Below, piece after piece: positions 44,830 through 55,774 of a stretch of 64,000 nt of DNA (position 1 is its first letter; each line of letters starts with the position of its first letter). The DNA is from Phaseolus vulgaris (Eukaryota; Streptophyta; Magnoliopsida; Fabales; Fabaceae), in contig NC_023758.2 in assembly GCF_000499845.2 (NCBI RefSeq), positions 21,999,366 to 22,063,365 on the forward strand. The letters run 5' to 3'. The translations under genes were made by a program, and so were the position numbers. The notes beneath the pieces were generated by a model, which saw only the letters and a list, made by a program, of their open reading frames with translations, did no database searches and had not been told where the DNA came from.

Positions 44830-45508
44830 GATTGAACAAACACAATGTTTGTTCTTATGTTTGTAATTTTCTCATTGAGTTATGAGGTTTTGGTCAATAA
44901 AAGTTTCATTTTTTAATTCTCTATAACAGTTGTTTTAATATTCTAATCTCCTAGAAAACTGTTTTTTGTGAGAGGTTGTACTTGAACGCATGATTGAGAG
45001 TCTTCCTTATCTTAAACTTTGATTTCTTAGTTAGTTTGCATTGTTCTAATTAATTTATTGGGCGCATGATTCAAGAGAGGAGATAAGCATTCTCATGGAG
45101 TATACGCATGGAATAAAGTGGGTACTGATTAAACCAGTAGACGCATGCTTTACTGGTGAGCTTCAGTTGAATCAAATTGGCGCATGTTCAATTTGGTTTA
45201 GCTCTGTTTGAGGATTGAGAAAAGAATAATCTTTAGAGAACCTGTGAGGAATTCATTTGTAGAAGAACTTGGGAGTCAACCTGCATTCTTTATTGATTTA
45301 AATCATCATCTATATTTTCCTGCTTAACGATCACAACCCCTTTTGCTTTACTGTTATTGCTAATTTTCATTGTTTGCAGATAGATTTTGAATATTCACTA
45401 GAATCACTATTGGATTCATTCGGAGACGACTTGGGGTCATTTGACCACTTCTATACTATCATCATTCTAGCATTAGACAAATCTATGCTAGAATCGTCGT
45501 AATTTGAT
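44830..45508 (+). repeat. Diverged LTR fragment, same family as 18890-20069
   Basis: Blocks such as GAGAGGTTGTACTTGAACG, GGGCGCATGATTCAAGAGAG, ACGCATGGAATAAAGTGGG and GGAGACGACTTGGGGTCAT match the second half of the solo LTR at 18890-20069 in order. It ends AATTTGATA where the other ends AATTTGACA. The 5' half is missing. Confidence 0.75.
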
Positions 45509-45568
45509 ATTATCACTTATATTTCATTAGAAACAAAAGCATGAAGATAATGCAAAGAAGGGTCTGTT

Positions 45569-45642
45569 GTTTTTAAGCCACAACAACATGAATATTATCG
45601 AAGTCGTTTTTAAGCCACAACAACATGAATATTATCGAAGTC
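45569..45642. repeat. Perfect tandem duplication, 2 x 37 bp
   Basis: The unit begins GTTTTTAAGCCACAACAACA at 45569 and repeats without change at 45606. Confidence 0.85.
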
Positions 45643-46492
45643 AAACATGTTCCAACTCTTGAGAACCAACTTCAGTGGCTGCAACTTCTTTTGAAGATTC
45701 ACCATAGGCAGCCACTAGTAGGTTTAGTCAGGATTGCCATCTTGAAACAACTAGGGTTGCAATCACATTTTGAGAAACTTGAAGCAAGAAAACCTATGGC
45801 TAGTGATGGAGGCGAGTTTAAAATCATTTTCTCAGCAAGTGGACCAAGTCAACTATAGTACAACTAAGGGTTTATAATGAGGACATCCAAGCCCAAGGGC
45901 ATGGTGTGGAGGAACTTGACCAAGACATAATTCCAAACTTAAGTGGACCCATGAACCAATTATTAAAATAAAATAATATTAATATTTTGCATGGAGTTAG
46001 GATGTGAACCCAAAACCAATTAGAAGGTATCAACTTAACCAATGGGTCAAATGAACCTTTCTTGAAATATAGAGATTGTATTTTTATTTTATTTACTTAC
46101 AAACGAGTCAAGACCTATAATTAAATTTGTATTTATATACTTTTGGAATTCAAAATGAGGATGAATGTTTTGACAATTTAATAAAGAGAACATATCTTTG
46201 CTAGGGTTCTTCCCTACATCTTGCGATCTTATCAAGAATTCACCAATTCTTATAGCGATAATCCTTAGGCTTATCAAAATTTGTTTGTGGCACCTCCCTC
46301 TATCCAAGTTTTCATTGTTACTAATTTTAATTCATTCCATTTCGGAACCCTAAATTCCTAATTCTACTGTTAGTTCTATTTGGAATCACATCAGTTGTCG
46401 TATCTACATGTAATTAAAGTTTACCAAAATAATAATAACTTTCAACATGAAGTGAGATAAGGATAAACATTAATTTTGTAAATAATTATAAG
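45643..46492. other. Unassigned interval left of Tat C
   Basis: An open frame of 77 codons at 45625-45858 has no recognisable motif. Near 45890-45975 the plus frame reads EELDQDIIPNLSGPMNQLL, faintly like the end of a gypsy pol protein, so this may be a worn retrotransposon end. The rest is AT-rich. Confidence 0.35.
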
Positions 46493-47723
46493 TGTACCTG
46501 TATAGGCAAAGAGGGCCTAGATAGTACCTGAGGTTAGTCGTACAATTGTTGATGTGTTGGTGATCCTCTGGTTCCTTCCTTCGAGATTGACCTGAAAAAG
46601 GTACTCTAACGATCAAGTAATTACTCTGTGTGAAGAGTGTATACTGGTAATTGATAAAAGCGTACCTTACACCTCCGCATAGGGTTTATTTATAGTGTTG
46701 GTCATGGGCCCTTGTTATGATGGTCAGATTTCAATTATTCACTGATGTGTATCGTGATCCCTGATTAATAGGGAGATATATTGGTAAGTATGTTGGAATA
46801 TCTGAAGAATATTTGTGCCATCTTTCAGTTAATCAGTTTTTAGCTGATTTGTCGAAGATACGTCTCGCGTATTCCAGGATACGAATTATGACTCATATAT
46901 TGTAATTGTCGTTACTGCCATTGATGGTGTTGCCTTCATGACAAATTAGTTTCTTGGATTGTTGAGATGATTGGCGAAAGCTAATGGATGAAACAGACAA
47001 GGATGGCTCCCATGGAGTTATGGTTTCCTTGAAGGTGCATGAAGAGTAGGGAGAGTGATTGGTTGGGCCATATCACTTGGAGAGGTGAAGAAGATCAAGG
47101 TGTCTATCCTAGAGAGGTATAGACAAGGGAGTGAGAAAGCTTACAAACTTGCCAACAATTCACTCATATATTTGATCTTAGAAAAATAAGAGCCAAACAC
47201 CCTAATATATAATGATGAGTTCCGTCCAATGTACAAAGAAATGGGTGGGAAAATTCAAAAGAATTAGGTTTGAAATTGGCACCTATTTTGGAGTCACAAG
47301 GCAATCATGACCAAGGTGTGCTTCATGTAACTCTTTTTAGGTTAATGGTTGGCCTAGGTTAAATTAAGAGTCTTATAGAAACCCTAATTTAACCTATGTT
47401 CGTTTTAAAGTGCCTAATTCAACCCTAATTACAATTAAGAAAAATTACAAGTAAAATTCATATTTTACTTTTAGCAAGAAAATAAATTCTACTATAAAAT
47501 TCTACACTAGGTTATGATATTTTTTAACATATGTAAAGGAGGGTGTCTTTGCCATCAGTAGTAGAGTCCCAAACTTCTTCCATCTTCCTTGCCATGGACC
47601 TAGTGGTTAGGCCTGAGCTTGACATTCTTCCATCAGCCATTTATTGCATGTCTTGAGGTGTCCTTTGACTCGGGCGCTCAATCACCTAGGTCGAGACTAG
47701 CTCGTCCGATACCGACTGGTACA
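46493..47723 (-). repeat. 3' LTR of Tat C, interrupted by a solo LTR
   Basis: On the plus strand it runs TGTACCTGTATAGG to GACTGGTACA. Without the 719 bases of solo LTR and target copy it is about 512 bp, against 553 bp for the 5' LTR. One visible cause is a loss of about 28 bases near 46585. The bases after it, on the minus strand GCCTGGGGGGCAAG, look like the polypurine tract. Confidence 0.8.
46922..47635 (-). mobile_element. Solo CRM-type LTR (714 bp) inside the Tat C 3' LTR
   Basis: Plus strand runs TGATGGTGTTGCC to CTTCCATCA with perfect GCCAT duplications (46917-46921 and 47636-47640). The uninterrupted 5' LTR of Tat C reads straight across the insertion point (GTGTCATTTATTGCATG near 61925). 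It matches the LTR at 29212-29928 in the same orientation, including the pol-tail coding part (minus strand DGKDTLLYML). Confidence 0.9.
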
Positions 47724-48003
47724 CTTGCCCCCCAGGCTCGAAGAAATTAATTTCTAAAGAGTCGTAAAATGATCGTTGGGCTTCCCGAGGGGAGATGTAA
47801 CTGTTGGGCGTAATTAATACTTGTCAGAGATGTGACGCATGCTTTTTCGAAAAGTCGTCGTTTGGAAGTATTATTTCATCAAATAAATCTAACGGTTGAG
47901 AATTAGTGACGTTTCAGATGCCGAGTGGCATGAACCCTTGGATGATTATTGATCTAACGGTGCCGAGTAGGGTATGCTTCAATCTCTCTCCTATTTGGTT
48001 TTC

Positions 48004-48012
48004 TATAAATAG
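48004..48012 (+). promoter_or_regulatory. TATA box of the Tat C antisense ORF
   Basis: CTATAAATAGAAACGC lies about 280 bp inside the element from the 3' LTR and about 100 bp before the likely start of the plus-strand ORF. It is not part of an LTR, so it may be a dedicated promoter for the antisense gene. Confidence 0.5.
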
Positions 48013-48111
48013 AAACGCATTTGAATGTAATAAGGTTTACTACTCATTCATTGTGCCATAGAGTTCACGTAGCTTGCTCTGAGTGTGGAGTAAACAAGTC
48101 TTCTTTCACAT

Positions 48112-49903
48112 GTCTTTAAAAAGGTTAGTAATGTCTACCTGTGCCAAGTTTTCTAACATTATTTTGAATATAGAGTCTTCTTAGCCTACTCGCACCACAT
48201 CTAGTGGTGCGAGAGACGTGAGTGGCTTGGACCATGCGGTCGACCCTACGTCAGACTGTCCGAGCTACGAGTGGATTAATGCACTCATCTTGGATGTCCT
48301 TGCTTGCTTCAGGGGTCCAACTACTTTAGATGGTTTATTTGTATCTAAAGTATCAATTTTGAAACCTGATTCTACTTTGGTCGCAGTGGCTACCGATAGT
48401 TTCAACCACACCGACCGGGTTTACCACGATCGGGAAGGTGCACCCCAAGATTTCTTTTTTGTATATAACACATTTTCAATGACTTGCATGTTACACTTCC
48501 CTTCAACGAATTTACGATGGGGGACCTTCGGATCCTTAACGCAGCGCCGACTCAATTACATCCTAACTCGTGGACGACTCTCTAAGCGTTTAGGATACTT
48601 TGTAATATTTTTAGGTTACAACCCATTCCTCAATCCTTATTCTATTATAATTCCTGACTGAGTGCTCCAATGAGTTGGTTGTCTTTGACAAGTCGACCAG
48701 GGAGTATTCGTTTTGCACCTTATACCTTGTCTTATAAATATTTTAAAGAAAAATACTTTAAAATTTTTGTGGAGCCAGACAGTAAACCATTTTTTTATGA
48801 TGTGAAACGGAAAACCAAATTTCCTTTTCATTGGACTCGAACACCAACCAGATATGTCTCCTAGCCGAGTTCTTCAATGACTCCCTAGGATAAGGAAATT
48901 TTTTGCGTGCTTGACCAGCTCCCGAATAGGCTACCTACGCGGGAGTTGGTAGGATTGTACAAGTCGTCCAAGAGGTGGATGGATCTGATTGGTATGTGAA
49001 TTTCCTTTGCACACGACTTTATTCATTATGTTGAGGGGATGTTTAATTCATTTATGTTTTGCAGCAATTATGTCTCGGGTAGATCCAGAATCAGCTAACT
49101 ATTTAAAACAATTAAGACGACAAGCGACAACGAGGAAACATAGCAGTTTTGAGCCGGTTGGTACGAGAAACTAGATCCCTCTTGTTGACGTGGTGCCTCC
49201 AAAAACTATTGTGCCTCCAATGAATCCCAAGAAAAGAGGTCGGTTGACAAAATCCGCGCAACAAAGGACTGAGGCGAGGTCATCCTATCGTCATCCTTCC
49301 ATGCTCGACCAACATCTTCAGTTGGCCCAAGGTATCCAAGTTGCAATGACTCTCGAAGAGGAGAGCATCTTAGTGGTCTTCCCAACAAACGACTTGGTGG
49401 CGGAGCTGGCTGTGTTGCACAGTCGTGCGTTGGTTGGCGGTCGAACACTAGGGGAGGAGTTGGAGAGAAATTTGGCCATTATGGTAGCCAAGCAGAAGGC
49501 CGAGCTGAATGAGTCCTCTAGCTCTCTAAAGGCTAGATTGGAAGCGATGGGATCGCTTGATGAGAAAATGCGCCAAGTTATTACTAAAGCTGACAAGGCT
49601 AAAAAGGAGGTGGCGGCCCTGAAGGTCGAGCTAGAGGTGGAAAAGGTCGACCGTGCGAGGGTGTAGAGCGAAGTGGCCAACAAAGAGAAAGCGCCGATTA
49701 GAGAATTGGAAGAATGTCAATCATTCGTTCTTCGGATCAACAAAAACTTTTTTTACCAAGGTCTCTGTCAGGCGGCATACCTTCATGGCATTCCGCTTGA
49801 AGACGATCGATATGACATGAACAATATGGAGAACGCTGAGGGCCAAGGGGATAACATCGGAGGTACCCAAGGCGAGGCCGAGCCCTCCTTGGAGGAGTTA
49901 TGA
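48112..49903 (+). pseudogene. Antisense ORF of Tat C (gypsy-type transposon protein)
   Basis: The plus-strand pieces 48218-48661, about 48670-48864 and 49080-49903 form one broken gene. Early text (PSYEWINALILDVLACF) leads to a globular part with FKEKYFKIF and FPFHWTRTP, matching FKGKFFKI...FPLY in the Tat A copy, then a long Lys/Glu/Ala-rich coiled-coil-like region (ADKAKKEVAALKVELEVEK) and an acidic end (AEPSLEEL). This agrees with the PF04195-type protein of Tat/Retand elements (family named from memory). It converges with pol. A possible start lies near 48112 (ATGTCTTTAAAAAGG). Stops near 48182 and 48660 break it. Confidence 0.6.
48189..48213 (+). other. Perfect 10-bp hairpin within the antisense ORF
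   Basis: CTCGCACCAC and GTGGTGCGAG are separated by ATCTA, giving a GC-rich stem of ten pairs with a five-base loop. Confidence 0.8.
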
Positions 49904-51595
49904 AAAAATTGTAAATTTCAAATATTGAAGTTATTTGAAATTTTATCTTGGGCCCAAGATGTGGGCATTGAAAATTTTTAACTTCTGCACTTTTACGTTA
50001 TGCTTGAACGCTTTAAATATTTGCAATATTTAATCCTTGCCGAACGATAAAATTTCGATATTTGACTCTTTGATTTCTTTGTGGTAATATCTTGAACTTG
50101 GCTTACCGAGCCTTTTGCAATATTGATCGTGCCTTTAATAAGTTGTAGATAGAAGAACTCTAACAATGTTTTTCAGTTAGCGAAATAGATGGTATGGTTT
50201 TGACAAAGTGTGATGGAATAATTTGGTCGAATTCGTAATCGAAAATCAATGTAACTAGTAATGGTTGACCAAGCCTTGAAGTATTTTGCAATTAATAACA
50301 TTTGCCAAATACCGAAATAGATGGCATTGTCGTTGCCAAGTAGAATAAAAATAATCTGGCCGAAGCCGTAAATAAGTTTATTGATGCATTGAAGACGTTC
50401 TAATGACTCCACCTAACGGATGAGTCTTAATAAACTGGTCAAGGTAGAAGACTTCACCTGTGTGATTGTAGTTGGTATTTGGATTCATAAATGATTTATT
50501 TAGGATTTAGGGTTTAGGATTTATTGATCGGGCCTTTAATAAGTTGTAGATAGAAGAACTCTAGCAATGCTTTTTAGTCACTAAAATAAATTGTATGGTT
50601 TTGAGAAAGTGTAATGGAATAATTTGGTCGAATCCGTAATCATGAATCAATGTAACTAGTAATGGCTAACCAAGCCTTGAAGTATTTTGCAATTAATAAC
50701 ATTTTCCAAATACCAAAATAGATGGCATTGTCGTTGCTAAGTAGAATAAAAATAATTTGCCCGAAGTCGTAAATAACTTGATTGATGCATTGAACTTGAT
50801 AATTCGAGTGACGTTGTAATGACTCCACCTAATCGATGAGTCTTAATAAGCTGGTCAAGGTATAAGACTTCACCTGTGTGAATGTAGTTGGTATTTGGAT
50901 TCATAGATGACTTATTTATGGCCACCAATGGCGAATTGAGTAAGCCTGGCTGACTGAGCCTTTGAGTATTTACTTCTCTTAAGTTGTTAAAAGTTTATCG
51001 ATGCCATAATTAAGAATACAACTTCATTTAATGACGAACGTTTAATTTATTCAATGGCCTTGATGAATTCGGTTGAAGAGAAAACTTTTATTTCATTTTG
51101 ATTGCGTGAGGCGATAGTGGTTAACATGTCATAATTTCTATTGGTCGAGGAGTTCCCTCGATAAATTCAGTTTGAATGAAGACTCCTATTTTATTCTGGT
51201 TGTGTGAGGTGATAGTGGGTGAAATTTCATAATTTCAATTGGTCGAGGATTTGACCTTGATGAATTTAGTTGGAGTGAAGACTCCTTGAGTGAGGTCGTG
51301 TAAACAAATTTTATGTTTAACATTCACATTTGACTAGGCACGATCATAAAAGTTGTTCGGTCGCTGGTAACCGTGCAATCAGTAAGGGTCGTTAGTATCT
51401 GAGCGGCTACCGTTACTGAGTAATCCCTGTTGAACAGTGTGTAAATATGCAAGATAAGAATATATAATTTTAAAGTACCTCGTCGGTCGAAAAACAACCG
51501 AGCGAGGAAAGAGTACACTATTTTTATTGAAATTTGTTAATTGTAATAAAATTTGAGATGCGTGACATTCCACATTCTCGGTACAGATTTACCTA
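49904..51595. other. Non-coding zone between antisense ORF and pol of Tat C
   Basis: Contains a large tandem duplication (50123-50920) and further loosely repeated phrases such as GGTCGAGGA, GTGTGAGGTGATAGTGG and GAAGACTCC between 51060 and 51290. No coding sequence is recognised. Confidence 0.5.
50123..50920. repeat. Tandem duplication with a period of about 401 bp
   Basis: The unit starts TTGATCG at 50123 and again at 50524, with text such as AAGTTGTAGATAGAAGAACT and GAAGTATTTTGCAATTAA in both. Copies differ at several places. The junction carries extra TTTAGGG-like sequence (50498-50523). Confidence 0.8.
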
Positions 51596-51604
51596 ATAAA
51601 AATT

Positions 51605-52730
51605 CTAGACAATAGGCTCCGCTGACCACCGTGTCTGATATGCAGAAAGGTCCTTCCCAATTGTTTGAGAACTTGCCTTCATTTTTTCAGGCGTCGTTGT
51701 ACATTCGCTAGACCAAATCTCCCTTTTGAAAACTTCGTGGAATGACTTTAGAATTATATCGCCTTCTCTTAATCTACTTTTTTCCCTGAGCTCGTTGATC
51801 AAGTCGAGGCCGACCAACAAGCTTTCTTTGTTACGATTCAGATCTAGAGTTTGTTATTGTAGAGAGGGCTCTTTGACTTCAACTAGGATCATAACTTATG
51901 TTTCGTACGTCAATCTGTACAGGGTCTCTTGTGTGGTGGACAATGGCGTACACCAGTAAGCCCATAAGACCTCGAGAAGCTCTTCGGTCCATTTACCCTT
52001 AACTGGGTTAAGTCTCTTCTTTAATTCGTTAAGAACGACCTTATTGGTAGCTTCGACTTGGTCGTTCATTTGAGGGTGCTCTACAGAACTTGTAATATGC
52101 TTAATATCGAGTTTTTCATAAAATTCAGCCAATCCTCGGTCGATGAATTTCCAACCTTTTTCGGTAATGATCATATGTGGGATCCCGAAACGAACACAAT
52201 ATTTTTCCATACAAAGTTTTGAACATTCTCGGCTATGATGTCTGCCAAGGGTTCGACCTCTATCCACTCAGTGAAGTAGTATATTCCGACTAGAAGAAAT
52301 TTACATTGCCTCTTCCCTGGAGTAAAAGTCTGATGATATCCATTCCCCATTTCACAAATGGCCATGGGGAAAGAATGTAGTGAAGGTTCTCGGGCCTTTG
52401 ATGATATAAACTGTCATATTCCTAGCACTTGACACATTTTCGAACAAAATCTGTACAACCGCCTTGCATGGTCGGCCAATATTAGCGTGCCCTTAACACC
52501 TTAGCGGACATTGTTCTCGCTCTCAAGTGAGTACCACATACTCCATCATGTATCTCCCGCATGACATAATCAGCCTGACTAGGAGTGATACATTTTAAAA
52601 GTGGTAGAATATATCCTCTGCGATAGAGATCCTGGTCAATAAGAAGAAATCTAGCGACTGTTGACTCATCGTCTTTTCGGATTGTGCTCTATAATCCCCA
52701 TTTGTTAAAAACTGTTTGATGGGTGTCATC
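51605..52730 (-). pseudogene. Integrase of Tat C
   Basis: Minus-strand blocks in several frames: MREIHDGVCGTHLRARTMS, FVRKCVKC, KWGMDII, FGIPHMIITEKGWKF, SVEHPQMNDQVEATNK and LLEVLWAYWCTPLSTTQETL. The second catalytic Asp, expected in a VSDNG-like motif, appears as Glu in ITEKG. The last part (51605-51820) covers the C-terminal region. Inactive. Confidence 0.75.
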
Positions 52731-52795
52731 TAATTTGGTTGTACATCAGTCGTCATGTATTCGTATGAACCAATGTTGGGATTCTTCAAGGTAAC

Positions 52796-53896
52796 TGATG
52801 ACTTTTTACGGCAAGTGCACCGCGTTTGTCAGAAGTAATAATTGTCCTTAAGGACGGATATCGATCCACAAGGAACAGTGAATTATCGAGTACAATATTC
52901 GCTAAATATAACAAAAGAACAATATAAAAAGAGTTTAGAAGTGATTGTGTTGGCACTGATCAATAAGAAAACAAACAAAGAATTAGTTGTTTCAATTGGA
53001 AAAATAGGGATTAGGTTTCATCTCTCCCACTCTCATGTATTTTGATTAGCATGTTAATATTGAGTTCTTTGATTGAAATTGATGCCCGTAGAAAATTCAT
53101 TTATATTGATCTCTCGCATATAAAATCCTTAAGAATGTTTCCTAAATATCGATCCCTCGCATATTTATAAAAACAACTTAGAATCACACTCAGACGTTAA
53201 TGGCAATTAACATTTCAAGTCTATCCCTAGCACTCAAATATGCTAAGTATTGATGTTTAGGTCCAAACCCTAAAAATACCTCTCAGTCATATTTAAGATT
53301 CTCAATTTGTCACGGAAAGTTAAAAGTAAAACAACAATACCAATAATCAATCAAGAATTGAATATTAATATATAAGATATCACCTTAATACATAAGAGTT
53401 TGAACAGATTACTCCCAATCCCAAAGGGTAGAATTAGCTACGCATACTTCTAGCACCTTCCATTCTCCCAATTGGTTACAATTCACTCTATGGTTTTTTC
53501 CTCTCAATCTAGCACCCTAGGGTTGAGCCTCTAGCCCCCTATTTATCCTAGTTTTATAGGGTTAGGTTGCTTCCTATGTCGGGCTAATGGGCTAAATAAT
53601 AAAACATAAAAAGGCCCAATCTTTCTTTGCATCTTTTTCCATTCTGGGACCTTCCATCTTGATCTTCTTTTTAGCTCAAATCATTCATCTTTAATCCAAA
53701 TCTTCAATATTCCCTAGAAATCTGCAATTAACACCAAATTTGTAAATAAAATGCTCTTATTCAAATAAAGATTATAAAAAATGTAAAAAAGGTATAAATT
53801 CATAAATTAGGGATTATTTTATATGTAAATTAGCAATAAATCCTTATAAGTGTGTATATTTTAATATGAAATATTACTGAAATTAGACACTTATCA
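52796..53896 (-). mobile_element. Solo LTR of a third gypsy-like family (1,101 bp)
   Basis: Plus strand runs TGATGACTTTTTACGG to GACACTTATCA, with perfect GTAAC duplications (52791-52795 and 53897-53901). On the minus strand it starts TGATAAGTGTCTAATTTC and has CCCTATAAAACTAGG near 53556-53570 as a TATA box. Length, TG...CA ends and 5-bp duplication fit a solo LTR. No protein is encoded. Confidence 0.8.
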
Positions 53897-53982
53897 GTAA
53901 CGTATATGACCGACCGATGAAGCCCCTTCTTCTTGGCCATGGCTAAACATGAAAGCATATCAGCCCGAGTATTGTGTTCCTG

Positions 53983-54480
53983 TCAAATGTGCTGGATTGT
54001 TACCTCAATAAATCTGGTAATCAAATTCTGAACAAAATGATAGTATCTCTGGAGCAAAGATTCCTTGACTTCGAATTCCCCCTTGAGCTGACCGACAACA
54101 AGTTGGGAGTCACTTCTGCAGATAAGCTTTTCAACCTCCAAATCTAAAGCTAGATTGAGACCGGCTACAATGGCTTCATACTCAACCTGGTTGATTGATG
54201 TTTTTAATTCAAACTCCAATTATTGCTCGAGAAGAATTCGAGAAGAACGTCACCTGGTCCTTCGAGCACCACCCCTGCACCGCATGGTCTACTATTGGAG
54301 GGCCCATCAACATGCAAGATCCATTGGGAGCCCTCCTTTTCGGTCTGACAATGGCTGAGCTCGACTGCAAAATCGACTAAAGCTTCTGATTTAATTCCCC
54401 CCTTATTAGTACTGAATTTGAAATTCAGATAAGTCAACAACCCATCTGATCATCCGACCGGCTAAGTCTGGCTTTGCTAA
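53983..54480 (-). pseudogene. Second (archaeal-type) RNase H of Tat C
   Basis: WILHVDGPSNSRPCGAGVVL, then a frame change, NQVEYEAIVAGLNLALDLEV and DSQLVVGQLKGEFEVKE. This is the same domain as in Tat A, confirming the lineage. It lies between RNase H and integrase as expected. Confidence 0.8.
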
Positions 54481-54654
54481 TATCTTCATTATCGGATAGT
54501 CGTTTTCGATTATGCGATGATTATGAAAATACATGTGCAATCTTTGTGCTATTATGACCAAGGCCAAGACAACCTTCTCGATCTTCTGGTATCAGACCTT
54601 AATGTGAATAAAAAATACATGAAGATGACCAAGGATGTTGTACTTGAAGGGTCA

Positions 54655-54945
54655 TCTCAAGAAGCAAAGAAAGACTTCATCACAAGGAGGAATGGACAAG
54701 GGCCAAAGCATTTGAAGTTCTTCCTATTAGTTTTCTTAAAATAATTAGCAAAATATTGTAAATAAGTTGGGCTCAATTGTAGGGGTCCAAATAGTAAAGA
54801 ATAAACGAAAGTAGAGTAGGTTTTTATGTAGAACATAAAAGGAAGGTGTAGTTATAGATATAAGGGGTGCTAATGTACAAAGATAAGTCACACCTTCCAT
54901 GTGACATAAAAAGAAGGTTTAGGTGTAGTTTTAGGAGGTGTCACT
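54655..54945 (+). repeat. CRM-type LTR fragment
   Basis: GCATTTGAAGTTCTTCCTATT and GGTGTAGTTTTAGGAGGTGTC resemble the LTR of the gag-only element in order, but start and end are missing or unclear. It abuts the truncated Copia gag at about 54945. Confidence 0.4.
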
Positions 54946-55713
54946 TTCTTGTCTTGTCATTTGACATAAGATTGCTTCTTCTTCATCACTTGAAGAGGAG
55001 CTTGATGAGTCATGATTATACGCTCTTCTTGATTTTCCTTTCTTCTCATGCTTCTTGAAGTTTTTCCTCTTTTTGTTGGGACATTCAGTTTTAATATGAC
55101 CCTGTTCACCACATCCAAAGAATGTATATTTGTTAGTGTTAAACTCAGTAGGTTTCTTGTTATCATACCTGTTGAATGAGTCACTTTTGTTGTTTCTCTT
55201 CTTTAGGGACTTGCTGAATTTCTTAAACTGCAACCTAAATGTTTCCTCTTCACTCTCATCACTTGAGTATTGATAGTTTTTGTTCCCTGCAGCTTGACTT
55301 GATCCAGATTCTTCTTTTGTCATAAGACAAACCTCTTTTCTGGATTCTGAAGAGAAAGATTCAACAAAAGATTCTTCTTTGTCCATCAAGGCACTCCTTG
55401 GATTCTTATGATACTCTTCAAGGGTATTCCACATTTCTTTGGCAGAACTACATTCTGAAACCTTGAGCAATTCATTAGAATCAAGTGCAGATACAATGAT
55501 GTTCATAGCTACACAATCAAGATGTTCTCTTTCAGAAAAAACATTTTCAGATATAGGCATGAGATAGTTATTTGTAATAACATTCCAGATTTTTCTATCT
55601 ATAGATTGAACAAAGAATTTCATTCTTATGCACCACAATTCATATTTCATACCACAAAACAAAGGTGGTTTGCTTAAACATGCACCTTCCCCAAAAGAAA
55701 ACTTTTCAGCCAT
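54931..55713 (-). pseudogene. Copia-type gag, 3'-truncated
   Basis: The ATG at 55713 opens MAEKFSFGEGACLSKPPLF, followed by the Copia gag signature YELWCIRMKFFVQSID and MWNTLEEYH. A CCHC knuckle is present in altered form (FFGCGEQGHIKTEC, the first Cys of the usual C-x2-C being Phe-Gly). A Ser-rich acidic stretch follows. The frame is open for 260 residues, then reaches the truncation. Confidence 0.8.
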
Positions 55714-55759
55714 TTAAAAAAGATTTAGGATCAAAACTTGAATAACTTTCAAGAACCAA

Positions 55760-55773
55760 GCTCTTGATGCCAA
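55760..55773 (-). other. Primer-binding site of the Copia fragment
   Basis: The minus strand reads TTGGCATCAAGAGC one base after the LTR end ATTCTAACA, a variant of the TGGTATCAGAGC initiator tRNA-Met site. It fixes the LTR boundary and the family of the three solo LTRs. Confidence 0.8.
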
Positions 55774-55774
55774 T

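Noticed and set aside
45625..45858. Small protein gene of 77 codons
   Set aside because: No motif, partly formed by the 37-bp duplication, and located among worn repeat fragments.
50498..50523. Interstitial telomere array
   Set aside because: Only one exact TTTAGGG unit is present, so it is not an array. Kept only as possible filler at a duplication junction.
52796..53896. Helitron or DNA transposon
   Set aside because: The 5-bp perfect GTAAC duplication, TG...CA ends and internal TATA box fit a solo LTR better. A Helitron would have no target duplication and a CTRR end with hairpin.
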